Shown: positions 43,198 through 52,788 of the stretch, in pieces
Position numbering within the stretch: position 1 is the first letter of the stretch
How the letters are laid out: every line of letters starts with the position of its first letter
Assembly (NCBI GenBank): GCA_902768975.1
Contig: CACXMZ010000005.1
Span: 248,001-312,000, forward strand
DNA from: an uncultured Coriobacteriaceae bacterium
GTDB lineage: Bacteria; Actinomycetota; Coriobacteriia; Coriobacteriales; Eggerthellaceae
DNA: 64,000 nucleotides
Reading direction: 5' to 3'
Position numbers and translations under genes: made by a program
Notes under the pieces: generated by a model
The model's database searches: none
Seen by the model: the letters and a program-made list of their open reading frames with translations, nothing else
What the model was told of the DNA's origin: nothing

Positions 43198-44203
43198 GTT
43201 TTACTCCTATGGAAAAACCGCAGGCGGACTTCAACTGCCCGCGGGATTGGTCGTATTCATATAATGCCACAAGTTTGTTTTTGGCAATAAGCGCAATGGT
43301 TTCGCCTGCAGCAAATTCTTGCGGTGCAGGGACTACCCCGCTCGTGCACACGCAGTAGCTTTCAGAACTGGCGGCATTGCGGTCGTATTCGAAAAGCTGT
43401 AGTTCGCTGGGAGAAAGGGCTGCCCCATGCGCCACGCTCTGTTCCGCCTTACTGCCGTCTTCAAGAAAAGCGAAGCGCAGGTCGAGCAGCTTCACGGGGT
43501 CAAGCAAGTAAGCAAAGGGCGAAGCTTCGAGCGCTTCCAGGCTTACGCAGTCTTCAGTGCGCACCTTGCCCGCAGCAATGCGCCGTAAGTTACCCACATG
43601 AGCACAGGTCCCTGCCGTATGGCCAATGTCGCGCGCGAGCGAACGAACATAGGTCCCCGCTGAAACGTGAGCGCGCACATGCCAGATGGGCGCATCTGGG
43701 TTGCCTGCATCCAGACTTTGCAACTCCAAGGAATACACTTCGACCTTGCGCGGTTCCAGGTTGATAGGCTTGCCTTTGCGTGCTGCATCATAGGCCTTCT
43801 GCCCGTCCACCTTAATGGCCGAATAGGCCGGCGGCAACTGTTCTTGCGGGCCCACAAAGGCCGTAAGCAAGTCCTGCGCAAAAGCTGGATCGCACACCTG
43901 GGGTGGCACCGTTTCGGTTGAAATAACTTCGCCCGCCGCGTCGTCGGTGGACGTTTGTGTCCCAAACATAATGCTGAAGTCGTAGGTCTTGCTGTGGCCC
44001 ACCATAAACTGGTCAAGCCTGGTGGCAGGCCCTACGCACACCAGCAACACGCCCGTGGCTTCTGGGTCGAGCGTTCCCGTGTGGCCCACGCGCCGTTCCC
44101 CATAGATGCGGCGAACCCTGTTCACCACGTCATGGGACGTCATGCCCGCAGGCTTATCGATGGCAATAACAAAGGAATAATCGGTCGACGCGCGCTTTGC
44201 CAT
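43181..44203 (-). CDS. truB: tRNA pseudouridine-55 synthase TruB
   Basis: TruB makes pseudouridine 55 in the T loop. IAIDKPAGMTSHDVVNRVRR and the catalytic-aspartate motif GHTGTLDPEATGVLLVCVG are clear, with YSAIKVDGQKAYDAARKG. The C-terminal PUA-like region is present. The start is uncertain: ATG at 44203 (MAKRASTDYSF) is preferred; GTG at 44215 is open but neither has a clear ribosome site. It follows nrnA, as in the rbfA-nrnA-truB-ribF order. Confidence 0.95.
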   Translation of the reverse strand: MAKRASTDYSFVIAIDKPAGMTSHDVVNRVRRIYGERRVGHTGTLDPEATGVLLVCVGPATRLDQFMVGHSKTYDFSIMFGTQTSTDDAAGEVISTETVPPQVCDPAFAQDLLTAFVGPQEQLPPAYSAIKVDGQKAYDAARKGKPINLEPRKVEVYSLELQSLDAGNPDAPIWHVRAHVSAGTYVRSLARDIGHTAGTCAHVGNLRRIAAGKVRTEDCVSLEALEASPFAYLLDPVKLLDLRFAFLEDGSKAEQSVAHGAALSPSELQLFEYDRNAASSESYCVCTSGVVPAPQEFAAGETIALIAKNKLVALYEYDQSRGQLKSACGFSIGVKRGSDI

Positions 44204-44218
44204 GGCATGCACCACAGC

Positions 44219-45211
44219 TTAGGACGCGCTCGTGGTTGAAGCCGCCTGGGCAAGGTCGGAAAGTTCGCCCTTAAGCGCGGCAATGGCTTCTTCCATGCTG
44301 CCTTCAAAGGTGAAACCCGCCGCCGCCTTGTGGCCGCCACCGCCCAAACGCTGGGCAATAACCGACACGTCGGTTTCGTCCTTAGCGCGCAGGCTACCAC
44401 GAACGTTGTTGTCCTGTTCGCGCAAAAGGCAGGCCACGCGCACGCCGCGCATGCAACGCAGCACGTCTATGAGGGGTTCGGCGTCGGCGCGGGTTGCGCC
44501 CGTGTCAACGAAGTCCTGAATGGTCAGGAAGCTGTAGGCACAGGTCCCGCCTTCAAGCACGCTATGGTTAGCCAGCATGCGTTCTTCAAGGGCCATGGAC
44601 TGCGGGCTGCGGTTTTGGTACATGAGCGTAGCCAAGTCCGCGGGGTCGGCACCAGCGTCCACCATTTCGGCCGCAGCACGCAGGGCTGCCGCGTTCGTGT
44701 TTTGGTACTGGAAGCGGCCCGTGTCGGTCATAAGGCCCACGTAGGCTGCAGAAGCCATGGTGGCAGTACGTGAAACGCCCAGTTCAGCAAGCAAGTTCCA
44801 TACAATCATGGCGCAAGCCGGGGCAGCATCGTCAATATAATTCGCGTCCGACATAGCTTCGAGCGAAGGATGATGGTCGATGGTAATAGTATGCGCCGCC
44901 TGTGCGTGCAAGGCAGCCGCTTCTTCGCCCATGCGCTTGGCAAGGGGCACATCGACGGCAATGAAAGTGTCGAAGGGACTGGTGAAGTCTTTGGCAATGA
45001 CCATGTCTTCCACGCCAGGCAGGTGAGCAAGCGAATAGTCGATGGCGTCGGCCTTGGCAAGCAGGCAGGTGACCGTCTTGCCGAGTGCACGGAGGCCTTC
45101 GGCGAGGGCAAGCTGCGAACCAATGCAGTCGCCGTCGGGGCTTACGTGCCCGCAGATAACAAAGTTGTCGCGCGCTTTAAGGTCCTGGGCTATTTCGGCA
45201 AGTGTTTGCAT
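44219..45211 (-). CDS. nrnA: DHH/DHHA1 nanoRNase / pAp phosphatase
   Basis: This bifunctional enzyme degrades nano-RNAs and 3'-phosphoadenosine 5'-phosphate. GHVSPDGDCIGSQLALAEGL and the DHH motif TIDHHPSLEAMSDANYIDDA bind two metals; the DHHA1 end shows GGGGHKAAAGFTFEGSMEEA. The start at 45211 (MQTLAEIAQDLKARDNFVIC) gives the family length of about 330; upstream codons overlap rbfA. It lies between rbfA and truB. Confidence 0.94.
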   Translation of the reverse strand: MQTLAEIAQDLKARDNFVICGHVSPDGDCIGSQLALAEGLRALGKTVTCLLAKADAIDYSLAHLPGVEDMVIAKDFTSPFDTFIAVDVPLAKRMGEEAAALHAQAAHTITIDHHPSLEAMSDANYIDDAAPACAMIVWNLLAELGVSRTATMASAAYVGLMTDTGRFQYQNTNAAALRAAAEMVDAGADPADLATLMYQNRSPQSMALEERMLANHSVLEGGTCAYSFLTIQDFVDTGATRADAEPLIDVLRCMRGVRVACLLREQDNNVRGSLRAKDETDVSVIAQRLGGGGHKAAAGFTFEGSMEEAIAALKGELSDLAQAASTTSAS

Positions 45212-45224
45212 GGCGGCTACTACC

Positions 45225-45617
45225 CTATTCGCCTTCGGTCTCTTCGGCTGCGTCGCTTTCATCCGAAGCATTGCTTAAACGCGAAGCTTCGCGCGCCAGG
45301 GCAGCTTCTATGGCCTGGGCTTCGTCGACACTTGCGTCCAGCATGAAGCGCAGCTGCGGTGCCACACGCCAATCCAAGTTGCGCGCCATGACAGAGCGAA
45401 TATGGCCCGCAGCCTTTTCGAAGGCAGCAGCCACGGCTTCGTATTCGGTCGGCTCGGCCGTATAAAAGACATTGCACACGCTACGATCAAAGCTCACTTC
45501 GCAACCCGTGATGGTCACCATATTCAAGCGCGGGTCACTTACATCAAAAAGCAGAGCATTCGCGATTACCTCGCGCGCCTGCTCGTTCACTTTTCTGTTC
45601 GAAGATCCTTGCTTCAT
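45225..45617 (-). CDS. rbfA: 30S ribosome-binding factor RbfA
   Basis: RbfA helps mature the 5' end of 16S rRNA under cold or stress. Family text NRKVNEQAREVIANALLFDV, DPRLNMVTITGCEVSFDRSV and WRVAPQLRFMLDASVDEAQA is visible in 130 residues, with an acidic C-terminal tail (ESDAAEETEGE). It is separated from infB by about 225 bases that hold the second copy of the structured repeat element, an unusual gap in this normally tight operon. Confidence 0.94.
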   Translation of the reverse strand: MKQGSSNRKVNEQAREVIANALLFDVSDPRLNMVTITGCEVSFDRSVCNVFYTAEPTEYEAVAAAFEKAAGHIRSVMARNLDWRVAPQLRFMLDASVDEAQAIEAALAREASRLSNASDESDAAEETEGE

Positions 45618-45641
45618 ATTCGTATTTCTTTCAAATCGTTA

Positions 45642-45828
45642 AGGGAATGCGCGAGAGGTGTTTGGGTAATCCTGAACTACAAACTCCAATTTGAAATATT
45701 CGCTGTTGCCGAATATTTCAACTTTAAAAGTGAAGTGAAGAATACCGTGAGCGCATGAGCGAAAACAATCCAGTGAATTGTTTTCGCGAACAGCGGAAGG
45801 GGTACCCAAACACCTCTCGCGATTCCCT
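45642..45828. repeat. Structured repeat element, copy 2 (possible novel ncRNA)
   Basis: The architecture and orientation are the same as at 10180-10363. It has an outer stem of 26 bp plus one bulge (45642-45668 with 45803-45828) and a hairpin at 45693-45719 with a 10-bp stem and the identical loop CTGTTGC. The linker GAGCGCATGA (45749-45758) precedes an 11-bp hairpin (45759-45787) followed by GAACAGCGGAAG. CGCTGTT (45701-45707) and AACAGCG (45789-45795) can pair. All stem sequences differ from copy 1 yet remain complementary. It lies between infB and rbfA on the strand opposite to that operon. Confidence 0.8.
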
Positions 45829-45842
45829 ATAAAGCTTTCAAG

Positions 45843-48620
45843 TTACTCTGTACGCTCAACCTCGACGACCTGATAACCTTCGATGGTATCCCCTACCTTG
45901 ATGTCCTGGTAACCCGCAATACCGATACCGCATTCATAGCCGGAACGCACGCTCTTCACGTCGTCCTTGAAACGGCGCAGCGAATCGATGCTGCCTTCGA
46001 AGATGACCGTGCCGTCGCGCACGATGCGTACCTTGTCGTCGCGGCTGATTTCGCCTTCGACGATGTAGCAACCGGCAATCGTGCCAGCCTTTGGCACCTT
46101 GAAGGTGTCGCGCACTTCGGCGATACCCGTGTCGCGCTCCACGATGTCGGGCGAAAGCAAGCCAACGCGTGCGGCATTGATGTCTTCAATGGCCTGGTAG
46201 ATAACACGATACAGACGGATGTCGACCTTTTCCTTTTCGGCCACCTGGCGCGTCTTGCCCGTCGGGCGCACGTTAAAGCCAATGATGATGGCGTCGGACG
46301 CCGCAGCCAGCGTGACGTCGGTTTCGGTAATGCCACCCACGGCCGCATGGACGATATTGATCTTAACTTCGGTCTGGTCCATCTTGTTGAAGGCATCGCG
46401 CAGGGCTTCAATGGAGCCGTCCACGTCGGCCTTCACGATAAGGTTCAGGTCGGTCTGCTTGCCTTCTTCAATGTGGCTGAACAGTTCGTCCAGGCTCATA
46501 TGGCTGCGTTCCTGGGCCTTCAGGCGCGCACGCAGGGCACGTTCTTCGGCCAGCTTGCGGGCGTCGCGTTCGTCTTCGAACACGCGGAATTCGTCGCCCG
46601 CGGTGGGAACACTGGAAAGGCCCAAAATTTCGACCGGGTCGGCAGGACCAGCTGCTTCAACGTTTTCACCGAGCGGGCCAACCAGGGCGCGCACACGGCC
46701 ATAGCTGGTGCCAGCCACCACCACGTCGCCTGGCTTGAGCGTGCCGCGGTTCACGAGCACCGTGGCAACCGGGCCGCGGCCCTTGTCCAGGTTGGCTTCG
46801 ACCACGTAGCCGCTCGCCAGTGCATTGGGGTTGGCCTTCAACTCCAGTACGTCGGCCTGCAAGATGATGGTTTCGAGCAGGTCGTCGATGTGTTCGTTTT
46901 GCTTCGCGGAAACGTCAACGAACATGTTCGAACCGCCCCATTCTTCGGGGATGATTTCATATTCGGTCAGCTCCTGGCGCACGCGGTCGGGCGTGGCACC
47001 AGGCTTGTCGATCTTGTTCACGGCAACCACGATGGGCACGCCAGCGGCCTTCGCGTGGTTGATAGCTTCAATGGTCTGCGGCATAACGCCGTCGTCGGCG
47101 GCAACCACCAACACGACCACGTCGGTGATGGCAGCACCGCGGGCGCGCATAGCGGTAAAGGCCTCGTGACCAGGGGTGTCGATAAAGGTAATCTGCTTGC
47201 CGTCGATTTCAACCACGGACGCACCAATATGCTGGGTAATGCCGCCCGCTTCGCGTTCAGCCACACCGGTTTCGCGGATGGCATCGAGCAAGGACGTCTT
47301 GCCATGGTCGACGTGGCCCATAACGGTAACCACCGGCGGGCGCGGAACGAGGTCGGCTTCGGTGTCGTTGTAGACCACCGCGTATTCTTCTTCGGGCGAA
47401 ACCACACGCACCTTGCGGCCCATGTCGTCGGCAATGAGCTCAATAAGTTCATCACTCATGGACTGGGTAAGCGTAAGCACCTGGCCAAGCATAAACAGAC
47501 GCTTGATAATGTCGTTCGGCGGCACGTTCAGCAGGTCAGCGAACTTCTGCACGCTTGCGCCCTGCGGAATTTCCACCACGGAGTCGTCAAGCACCAGTTC
47601 GGGGTCGAGACCCTTTTCCAAGGCTTCCAGTTCGGCCTTTTCGCGGGCTTCCGCTTCGCGCTTTTCCTTGCGCTTCTTACGGCGGCCTTCGCCTTCCTGG
47701 CTTGCGGCTTCAACGGCGGCACGGGCTTCCGCAAGCACCTTGTCGCGCTGAAGTTTTTCAGCCTGAACAGCCATTTGGGCATAGACGTCGTCGCCGCTTG
47801 CTTCAACAGGTTCGCCTGTCAATTCGGGAACTTCGGGTTCAAAGCCACGACGCGCACGGCCCTTCTTGCGGCCGCCTTCACGGGCAGGCGCAGGGGCTTC
47901 CTGGGCAGGTGCAGACTCCATGCGTGCCTGTTCGCTTTCGATTTGCGAAAGCAACGAATCGAAGGCGCTCGGAGCAACGGGTGCTGCTTCGAGCACGCGT
48001 TCGGGTTCATCTTCGACTTCTGCTGCAGCCTTGCTCCGCGTAGGCTTGGAACCACGCAGGCTTTCTTCTACGGCCTGTTTCTTGGCAGCGTCTTCGGCAG
48101 CCTGGGCCAAGCGAGCACGCGCTGCCGCTTCAGCCGCTTCGCGTTCCACGCGTTCGGCTTCGGAAGCGATCTGGCTTTCGAGGCCTGCGTAAAGCGAAGG
48201 TGCCGGTTCGGGCGCCACAGGTGCCGCAACAGCTTCGGGCTCTTCTTCGGGCTCTTCTTCAGCGGCGGGCGCACCAGCGTAGCCTTCGTCAACGTCGCCC
48301 ATCTGCCTGCGCGCGCGTTCTGCTTCGCGAGCAGCACGTTCAGCTTCTACAGCGGCGCGACGTTCGGCTTCTTCAGCAGCCTTTTTCGCTTCCGCTTCAG
48401 CCTTTTCGGCGGCAAGCTTTTCAGCTTCCTTGTCGTCGATAATGCCCGCCTGCGCCTTCAGTTCGGGCTCGAGGTTTTTCCGCACCTTTTGCACGTAGGC
48501 GTCGTTGAGCACACTTGCGTGGCTCTTGGCCGGAATCTTCATTTCGGCCAGACGCTCGAGCAATTCCTTACTGGAAAGGTTAAGCTCTTTTGCTAGTTCA
48601 TGTACACGCATATCTGCCAT
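45843..48620 (-). CDS. infB: Translation initiation factor IF-2
   Basis: IF-2 brings formyl-Met-tRNA to the ribosome. The 925 residues comprise a small IF2_N domain ([20 protein letters not shown]), a long Ala/Glu/Arg-rich coiled linker to about residue 330, a second N-domain ([20 protein letters not shown]), the GTPase domain with GHVDHGKTS near residues 433-441, DTPGHEAF and NKIDKPGA, and C-terminal domains ending [15 protein letters not shown]. It is the last gene of the rimP-nusA-ylxR-infB group and is preceded by the ylxR stop by 22 bases. Confidence 0.97.
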   Translation of the reverse strand: MADMRVHELAKELNLSSKELLERLAEMKIPAKSHASVLNDAYVQKVRKNLEPELKAQAGIIDDKEAEKLAAEKAEAEAKKAAEEAERRAAVEAERAAREAERARRQMGDVDEGYAGAPAAEEEPEEEPEAVAAPVAPEPAPSLYAGLESQIASEAERVEREAAEAAARARLAQAAEDAAKKQAVEESLRGSKPTRSKAAAEVEDEPERVLEAAPVAPSAFDSLLSQIESEQARMESAPAQEAPAPAREGGRKKGRARRGFEPEVPELTGEPVEASGDDVYAQMAVQAEKLQRDKVLAEARAAVEAASQEGEGRRKKRKEKREAEAREKAELEALEKGLDPELVLDDSVVEIPQGASVQKFADLLNVPPNDIIKRLFMLGQVLTLTQSMSDELIELIADDMGRKVRVVSPEEEYAVVYNDTEADLVPRPPVVTVMGHVDHGKTSLLDAIRETGVAEREAGGITQHIGASVVEIDGKQITFIDTPGHEAFTAMRARGAAITDVVVLVVAADDGVMPQTIEAINHAKAAGVPIVVAVNKIDKPGATPDRVRQELTEYEIIPEEWGGSNMFVDVSAKQNEHIDDLLETIILQADVLELKANPNALASGYVVEANLDKGRGPVATVLVNRGTLKPGDVVVAGTSYGRVRALVGPLGENVEAAGPADPVEILGLSSVPTAGDEFRVFEDERDARKLAEERALRARLKAQERSHMSLDELFSHIEEGKQTDLNLIVKADVDGSIEALRDAFNKMDQTEVKINIVHAAVGGITETDVTLAAASDAIIIGFNVRPTGKTRQVAEKEKVDIRLYRVIYQAIEDINAARVGLLSPDIVERDTGIAEVRDTFKVPKAGTIAGCYIVEGEISRDDKVRIVRDGTVIFEGSIDSLRRFKDDVKSVRSGYECGIGIAGYQDIKVGDTIEGYQVVEVERTE

Positions 48621-48642
48621 GTTGTTTTGCTCCTACTGCCAA

Positions 48643-48918
48643 CTAAACTGTTTGCATATGCGCCTGCAGGGCCTGAGCCACCGCCTGCGCTTGGTCTTCG
48701 CTTACATTCGCCTTAAGTGCGTGGGCAAGACGCCCCGTGCGCACTTTTTCGAAACATGCTGGTGAACACACATAGGCCCCACGCCCTGCTGCTTTGCCCG
48801 TGGCGTCGAAAGCAATGCCTTCGCTGGTGCGGACAATACGTAGAAGCCCCGCCTTGGACGCCTTCTGCCCGCAGGCAATGCAGGTACGCTCGTGGATATG
48901 TGCGTTTTCCTGTGTCAA
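48643..48918 (-). CDS. ylxR: YlxR/RnpM family RNA-binding protein
   Basis: This small DUF448 protein (91 residues) is usually located between nusA and infB. In Bacillus the homologue RnpM modulates RNase P. The motif RTCIACGQKASKAGLLRIVR and GRGAYVCSPACFEKVRTGRL, with two Cys pairs, is diagnostic. The probable start is TTG (TTGACACAG) five bases after the nusA stop, with GAGGA as a distant ribosome site. Confidence 0.93.
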   Translation of the reverse strand: MTQENAHIHERTCIACGQKASKAGLLRIVRTSEGIAFDATGKAAGRGAYVCSPACFEKVRTGRLAHALKANVSEDQAQAVAQALQAHMQTV

Positions 48919-48923
48919 ATTAC

Positions 48924-50405
48924 TTAATCCTCGTCGCCGTCTTCGTCGTCATCGTCGTCATCGTCATCATCATCGTCGTCGCTGTCGTCGTCTTCGTCAT
49001 CCGAATCGGGCTCAGCGGCTTCTTCAATATCTTCAGCCTCTTCGACTGCCTCTTCAGCGGCTTCAGCTTCTTCTTCAGCTGCTTCAAGCAGGTCTTCAGT
49101 CGCATCGTCTTCATCGTCGTCTTCAAGTTCGGCCGCCTGCGCAGCTTCAGCCGCAGCAGCAAAACGCTTCAGACGCTCGAGGAGTTCTTCTTCGTCGGTG
49201 TCGGCATGAACGCCACAGAAGTGCGAACCGGGGCGTGCATGGTTGCGGCAACGGATACCGTCTTCGGTCACGTATTCGCACAGACCGCCCTCTTCGGGTT
49301 CGGCCGCAGCTTCTTCGTCGATAAGCGCGTCGGCCACGAGGGATGCTTCACCCGCGAAGGAAGCCGACTTAATGTCGATGTGCCAACCCGTCAGGCGCGC
49401 CGCCAAACGAGCATTCTGGCCTTCCTTGCCAATGGCGAGCGAAAGCTGGTCGTCGGGCACGATAACCGTGGCGTAATGGGTTTCTTCGTCAATGTCCACA
49501 CGCGTTACTTTCGCAGGTGAAAGGGCATTTTTCACATAGATGGCGGGGTTTTCGTCCCACTGGATAACGTCCACGCGTTCGTTGCGCAGCTCTTCAACCA
49601 CCATGCGCACGCGGCTACCCTTCGGGCCAACGCAGGCGCCCACCGGGTCCAGGTTTGCTTCGCGCGAATGTACGGCAATCTTGGAACGCGCACCTGGTTC
49701 ACGTGCGATGGATTTGATTTCAACCATGCCGTCATAGATTTCAGGCACTTCAATTTCGAACAGGCGACGAATCAGGTCGGGGTGCGTACGCGAAACCACA
49801 ATGGCCGGGCGGGCCTGTTCGCCGCGCACCTTCGGGTCGTCGGAATTAGGGTTGCGCACTTCAATAATGAGCGTCTTCAGGCGCTGGTTGTGGCGATAGC
49901 GTTCCCCTGCCGGACGTTCGTTGCGTTCATTGGGGCTGCGCTTCTGGTCGTAGTGCGGCAGTTCGGCTTCTACGCCGTCACGAATCTTGATGATGGTGAA
50001 TTCAGGTGTGCCCTGCAGCACGGTTCCGGTAACCAAGTCGCCCACACGCTGGCTGAACTCTTCGTAAATAGTCTGGCGGCCCGCTTCGCGCACGATGGCG
50101 TTAATAACACCCTTAGCATTCTGGGCGGCAATACGACTGACGTCGTCGGGCGTACGGTCGATTTCGTCGAATTCGTGGTAGTTGCCCTCTTCGTCGGGTT
50201 CGCCCTTGGGGACCAGTTCGTACACGTAAATCTTGCCGGTATTACGGTCGATGATTACGCGCGCGGAATGGTCGTAGTCCATGTCCAAAATGCGTTCGTA
50301 GCTTTTCGCAAGTGACTGCTCCAAGCGCTCAATCAGGTAAAACTCGTCGATCCTGCGTTCGTGAGCGAGCGCCTGTAAGGCCTCAATCAACTCTGAGCTT
50401 GCCAT
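48924..50405 (-). CDS. nusA: Transcription factor NusA with Cys cluster and poly-Asp tail
   Basis: NusA controls pausing, termination and antitermination. It has the N-terminal domain ([20 protein letters not shown]), S1, and KH1-KH2 ([40 protein letters not shown]). After the KH domains there is an unusual small Cys/His cluster at about residues 377-401 ([15 protein letters not shown] then CGVHAD) that could bind zinc. The chain ends in a very acidic tail with 12 Asp in a row. The start at 50405 has AAGGAAG upstream. The tail DNA is a GTC/GAC-type microsatellite and may vary in length between strains. Confidence 0.95.
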   Translation of the reverse strand: MASSELIEALQALAHERRIDEFYLIERLEQSLAKSYERILDMDYDHSARVIIDRNTGKIYVYELVPKGEPDEEGNYHEFDEIDRTPDDVSRIAAQNAKGVINAIVREAGRQTIYEEFSQRVGDLVTGTVLQGTPEFTIIKIRDGVEAELPHYDQKRSPNERNERPAGERYRHNQRLKTLIIEVRNPNSDDPKVRGEQARPAIVVSRTHPDLIRRLFEIEVPEIYDGMVEIKSIAREPGARSKIAVHSREANLDPVGACVGPKGSRVRMVVEELRNERVDVIQWDENPAIYVKNALSPAKVTRVDIDEETHYATVIVPDDQLSLAIGKEGQNARLAARLTGWHIDIKSASFAGEASLVADALIDEEAAAEPEEGGLCEYVTEDGIRCRNHARPGSHFCGVHADTDEEELLERLKRFAAAAEAAQAAELEDDDEDDATEDLLEAAEEEAEAAEEAVEEAEDIEEAAEPDSDDEDDDSDDDDDDDDDDDDEDGDED

Positions 50406-50427
50406 TACTCTTCCTTTCCTATTCGCC

Positions 50428-50898
50428 TTATCGCGAAAAATCAATCGTGCCCTTTACGTTGGCACGCTTAATACCGTCCAGCGGAATGGCTTCTTCCACG
50501 CCATCCACGTCTAAAAGCACGTCGTTTCCGCGCATGCCCAGCAACTTACCCGTCCATTTCGCGCGCCCGTTAACGGGTTCCTGGCACACCACGTGCACCA
50601 CTTCCCCGGCGAAACGCTCGAAATGAGCTTGCGTGCGCAGCGGGCGGTCGATACCAGGGGAAGAAACTTCCAGCGTGTACGCACCCGGGAAGGGGTCAAT
50701 GTCGTCCATGATGGCATTAATCCATTCCTGAGCTGCAGAAAGTTCGTCGAAGCTGACACCATTTTCCGTGTCTATGTACACGCGAATAGTTGGCGCCTTC
50801 TTCGCCCCTGCAATTTCAACCGTCACAATTTCTGTGCCCTGTTCGCGCGCCGTTGGTTCCAGCGCGTCGAGCAGGCTTTTTTCCTTTGCCGTAAGCAC
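50428..50898 (-). CDS. rimP: Ribosome maturation factor RimP
   Basis: RimP is needed for 30S assembly. EIVTVEIAGAKKAPTIRVYI, VSFDELSAAQEWINAIMDDI and YTLEVSSPGIDRPLRTQAHF are the family signature. The length of 156 residues is normal. The start is GTG with AAGGAAGGAGG upstream. It heads the rimP-nusA-ylxR-infB operon and sits directly behind a terminator-like hairpin. Confidence 0.95.
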   Translation of the reverse strand: MLTAKEKSLLDALEPTAREQGTEIVTVEIAGAKKAPTIRVYIDTENGVSFDELSAAQEWINAIMDDIDPFPGAYTLEVSSPGIDRPLRTQAHFERFAGEVVHVVCQEPVNGRAKWTGKLLGMRGNDVLLDVDGVEEAIPLDGIKRANVKGTIDFSR

Positions 50899-50916
50899 GC
50901 CAAAACCTCCTTCCTT

Positions 50917-50945
50917 AAAAAAGAAGCGGGCAAACTGCCCACTTC
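50917..50945 (-). terminator. Terminator/attenuator just upstream of rimP
   Basis: On the minus strand GAAGTGGGC / GCCCGCTTC around AGTTT is followed by TTTTTT, and 19 bases later the rimP start codon. It must be passed by any rimP transcript that starts further upstream and also ends leuA transcripts. A NusA-dependent leader terminator controls the rimP-nusA operon in Bacillus. By analogy this may be a nusA autoregulatory attenuator. Confidence 0.85.
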
Positions 50946-51150
50946 CCGCTCATCGAAAAGTTGTACGCGCTAAACGCAGGTGTATTTTTACCATAAATCC
51001 TGGTCTTTTGCCACTCTTTGGCTCAGTTTATGAAGATGTATGCACAATTCATGGTCCATGCAGGACCGCATTCGCGCCACCAATGTCTTGTTTAGGAACG
51101 GAGCGAGAACAAAAAGCCTCCAAGGCAGAACCCCAAGGTCAATGAAGCAG

Positions 51151-52674
51151 CTATGAACGTTGGGAAACAAGCAGGCGGTTCAAGGCGTCGAGGTATGCCT
51201 TAACCGAAGACACGATGATGTCGGGGTCGGTGCCGCGGCCCGTGAATACGCGCGAGTCGGGCCCCGCAATGCGCACCGTTACTTCACCCAGGGCGTCGGT
51301 GCCACGCGTGGCTGCCTGAATGTCGAATTCAAGCAATTCATTTTCCACGCCAATGATCTTATTAACTGCTGCATAAGCGGCGTTAATAGGCCCGTCGCCC
51401 GTGGTTGCCACCGTATGTTCTTCGCCCGCTTCGTCGGCAAGCGTGAGAGTGACCGTGGGCGTAAGCGGGAAGCCCGTGGATACCTGCAAACCGCACAGGG
51501 TATAAATCGCATGTGCCGCGCGCCCCATTTCACCCACGAGGCTTTCCAAGTCTTCGTCGTAGACTTCGCGCTTGCGGTCGGCCAATTCAAGGAATTTGTC
51601 GTAAATGGCGTCGAGCGCTTCCATGTCGAATTCAAAGCCAAGCTCTTCCAGGCGATGCGCCAAAGCCGCACGGCCGCTACGCGCCGTAAGCACGATATTG
51701 GTCTGTGCCGCGCCCACCGTTTCAGGGTTAATGATTTCGTAGGTGTCGCGCGCCTTCAGCACGCCGTCCTGGTGAATGCCCGAAGAATGCGCAAAGGCGT
51801 TGGCGCCCACGATAGCTTTATTTGGTTGCACGCGAATGCCCGTGGTTGATGCCACCATGCGGCTCGTGCGTACGATTTCATTTGTATTAATTTCGGTATG
51901 GGCGTCCAGAGATTCGCCATGCACGGCAATGCCCATGACTATTTCTTCGAGCGATGCATTGCCCGCGCGTTCGCCCAGGCCGTTAATGGTGCATTCCACC
52001 TGGGTGGCACCAGCGGAAACTCCCGCCAGCGAAAGAGCCGTTGCCAGGCCCAAGTCGTTATGGCAATGGACGGACAGCTTAGCCTGGTCGATGCCGCGCG
52101 CGTGCTCGAGCACATAGGCAACGAGGGCAGCGAATTCTTCAGGCAGCGCGTGGCCCGTCGTGTCGGTAATGTTGACTATGTTCGCACCCGCTTCAATAGC
52201 GGTTTCGCAGGCCCGCACCAGAAATGCGCGGTCCGCACGGGAAGCATCTTCGGCATAAAATTGCACGTCAGAGCATAAGTTTCGGGCAAAAGCAACACTA
52301 GTACGAATGCGGTCGAGGCAGTCGTCTTCGCTCATTGCGAGTTTGTTTTGCAGGTGCACAGGCGAAACACCAATGCCGGTATGGATGCGCGGACGGGCGG
52401 CTGGAGCCAGGGCGTCTGCCGCCGCTTGAATGTCGCCTTCCATGGCACGCGAAAGAGCACAAACGACCGCGGCGTCCCCCACTGCTTCGGCTACGGATCG
52501 CACGCTTTCGAAGTCGCCCGGCGAAGAAACGGGGAAGCCCGCCTCGATTACGTCCACGCCCAAGCGCACGAGCTGGCGCGCAATGGCGACCTTGTCTTCG
52601 CGCGTCATCGAAGCGCCCGGCGACTGTTCACCGTCGCGCAAAGTGGTGTCGAATATGTCTATCTTTCGTGTCAT
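51151..52674 (-). CDS. leuA: 2-isopropylmalate synthase
   Basis: This enzyme condenses acetyl-CoA and 2-oxoisovalerate, the first step of leucine synthesis. IDIFDTTLRDGEQSPGASMT, the HxH metal site in SVHCHNDLGLATALSLAGVS and GIHQDGVLKARDTYEIINPE are present. The C-terminal 130 residues form the LeuA regulatory domain for leucine feedback. The length of 507 is normal. It is downstream of ilvN and in the same direction as ilvBN, separated by about 115 bases that contain a REP-like inverted repeat. Confidence 0.95.
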   Translation of the reverse strand: MTRKIDIFDTTLRDGEQSPGASMTREDKVAIARQLVRLGVDVIEAGFPVSSPGDFESVRSVAEAVGDAAVVCALSRAMEGDIQAAADALAPAARPRIHTGIGVSPVHLQNKLAMSEDDCLDRIRTSVAFARNLCSDVQFYAEDASRADRAFLVRACETAIEAGANIVNITDTTGHALPEEFAALVAYVLEHARGIDQAKLSVHCHNDLGLATALSLAGVSAGATQVECTINGLGERAGNASLEEIVMGIAVHGESLDAHTEINTNEIVRTSRMVASTTGIRVQPNKAIVGANAFAHSSGIHQDGVLKARDTYEIINPETVGAAQTNIVLTARSGRAALAHRLEELGFEFDMEALDAIYDKFLELADRKREVYDEDLESLVGEMGRAAHAIYTLCGLQVSTGFPLTPTVTLTLADEAGEEHTVATTGDGPINAAYAAVNKIIGVENELLEFDIQAATRGTDALGEVTVRIAGPDSRVFTGRGTDPDIIVSSVKAYLDALNRLLVSQRS

Positions 52675-52758
52675 GGCGCTTTATTGTACTAAAGAGTTCG
52701 CGTGCTGTCTTAACAACTCTTCGGGGAAATGTGTCTCATTTAGGGTGGGAGTAAAAAT

Positions 52759-52783
52759 GGAACAAAAACCCGTCCCCTGTTCC
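52759..52783. repeat. Short REP-like inverted repeat at ilvN-leuA junction
   Basis: GGAACA and TGTTCC flank AAAAACCCGTCCCC. The minus strand reads GGGGACGGGTTTTTGTTCC, a phrase typical of REP remnants. A further GTGTCTCATTT at 52731-52741 resembles the GTCTC motif near 14.5 kb. Confidence 0.5.
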
Positions 52784-52788
52784 AAATG

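Noticed and set aside
46347-48596. Open frame of about 750 codons on the plus strand opposite infB
   Set aside because: A shadow of the infB reading frame; the translation is His/Phe/Arg-rich with no domain, while infB is unambiguous.
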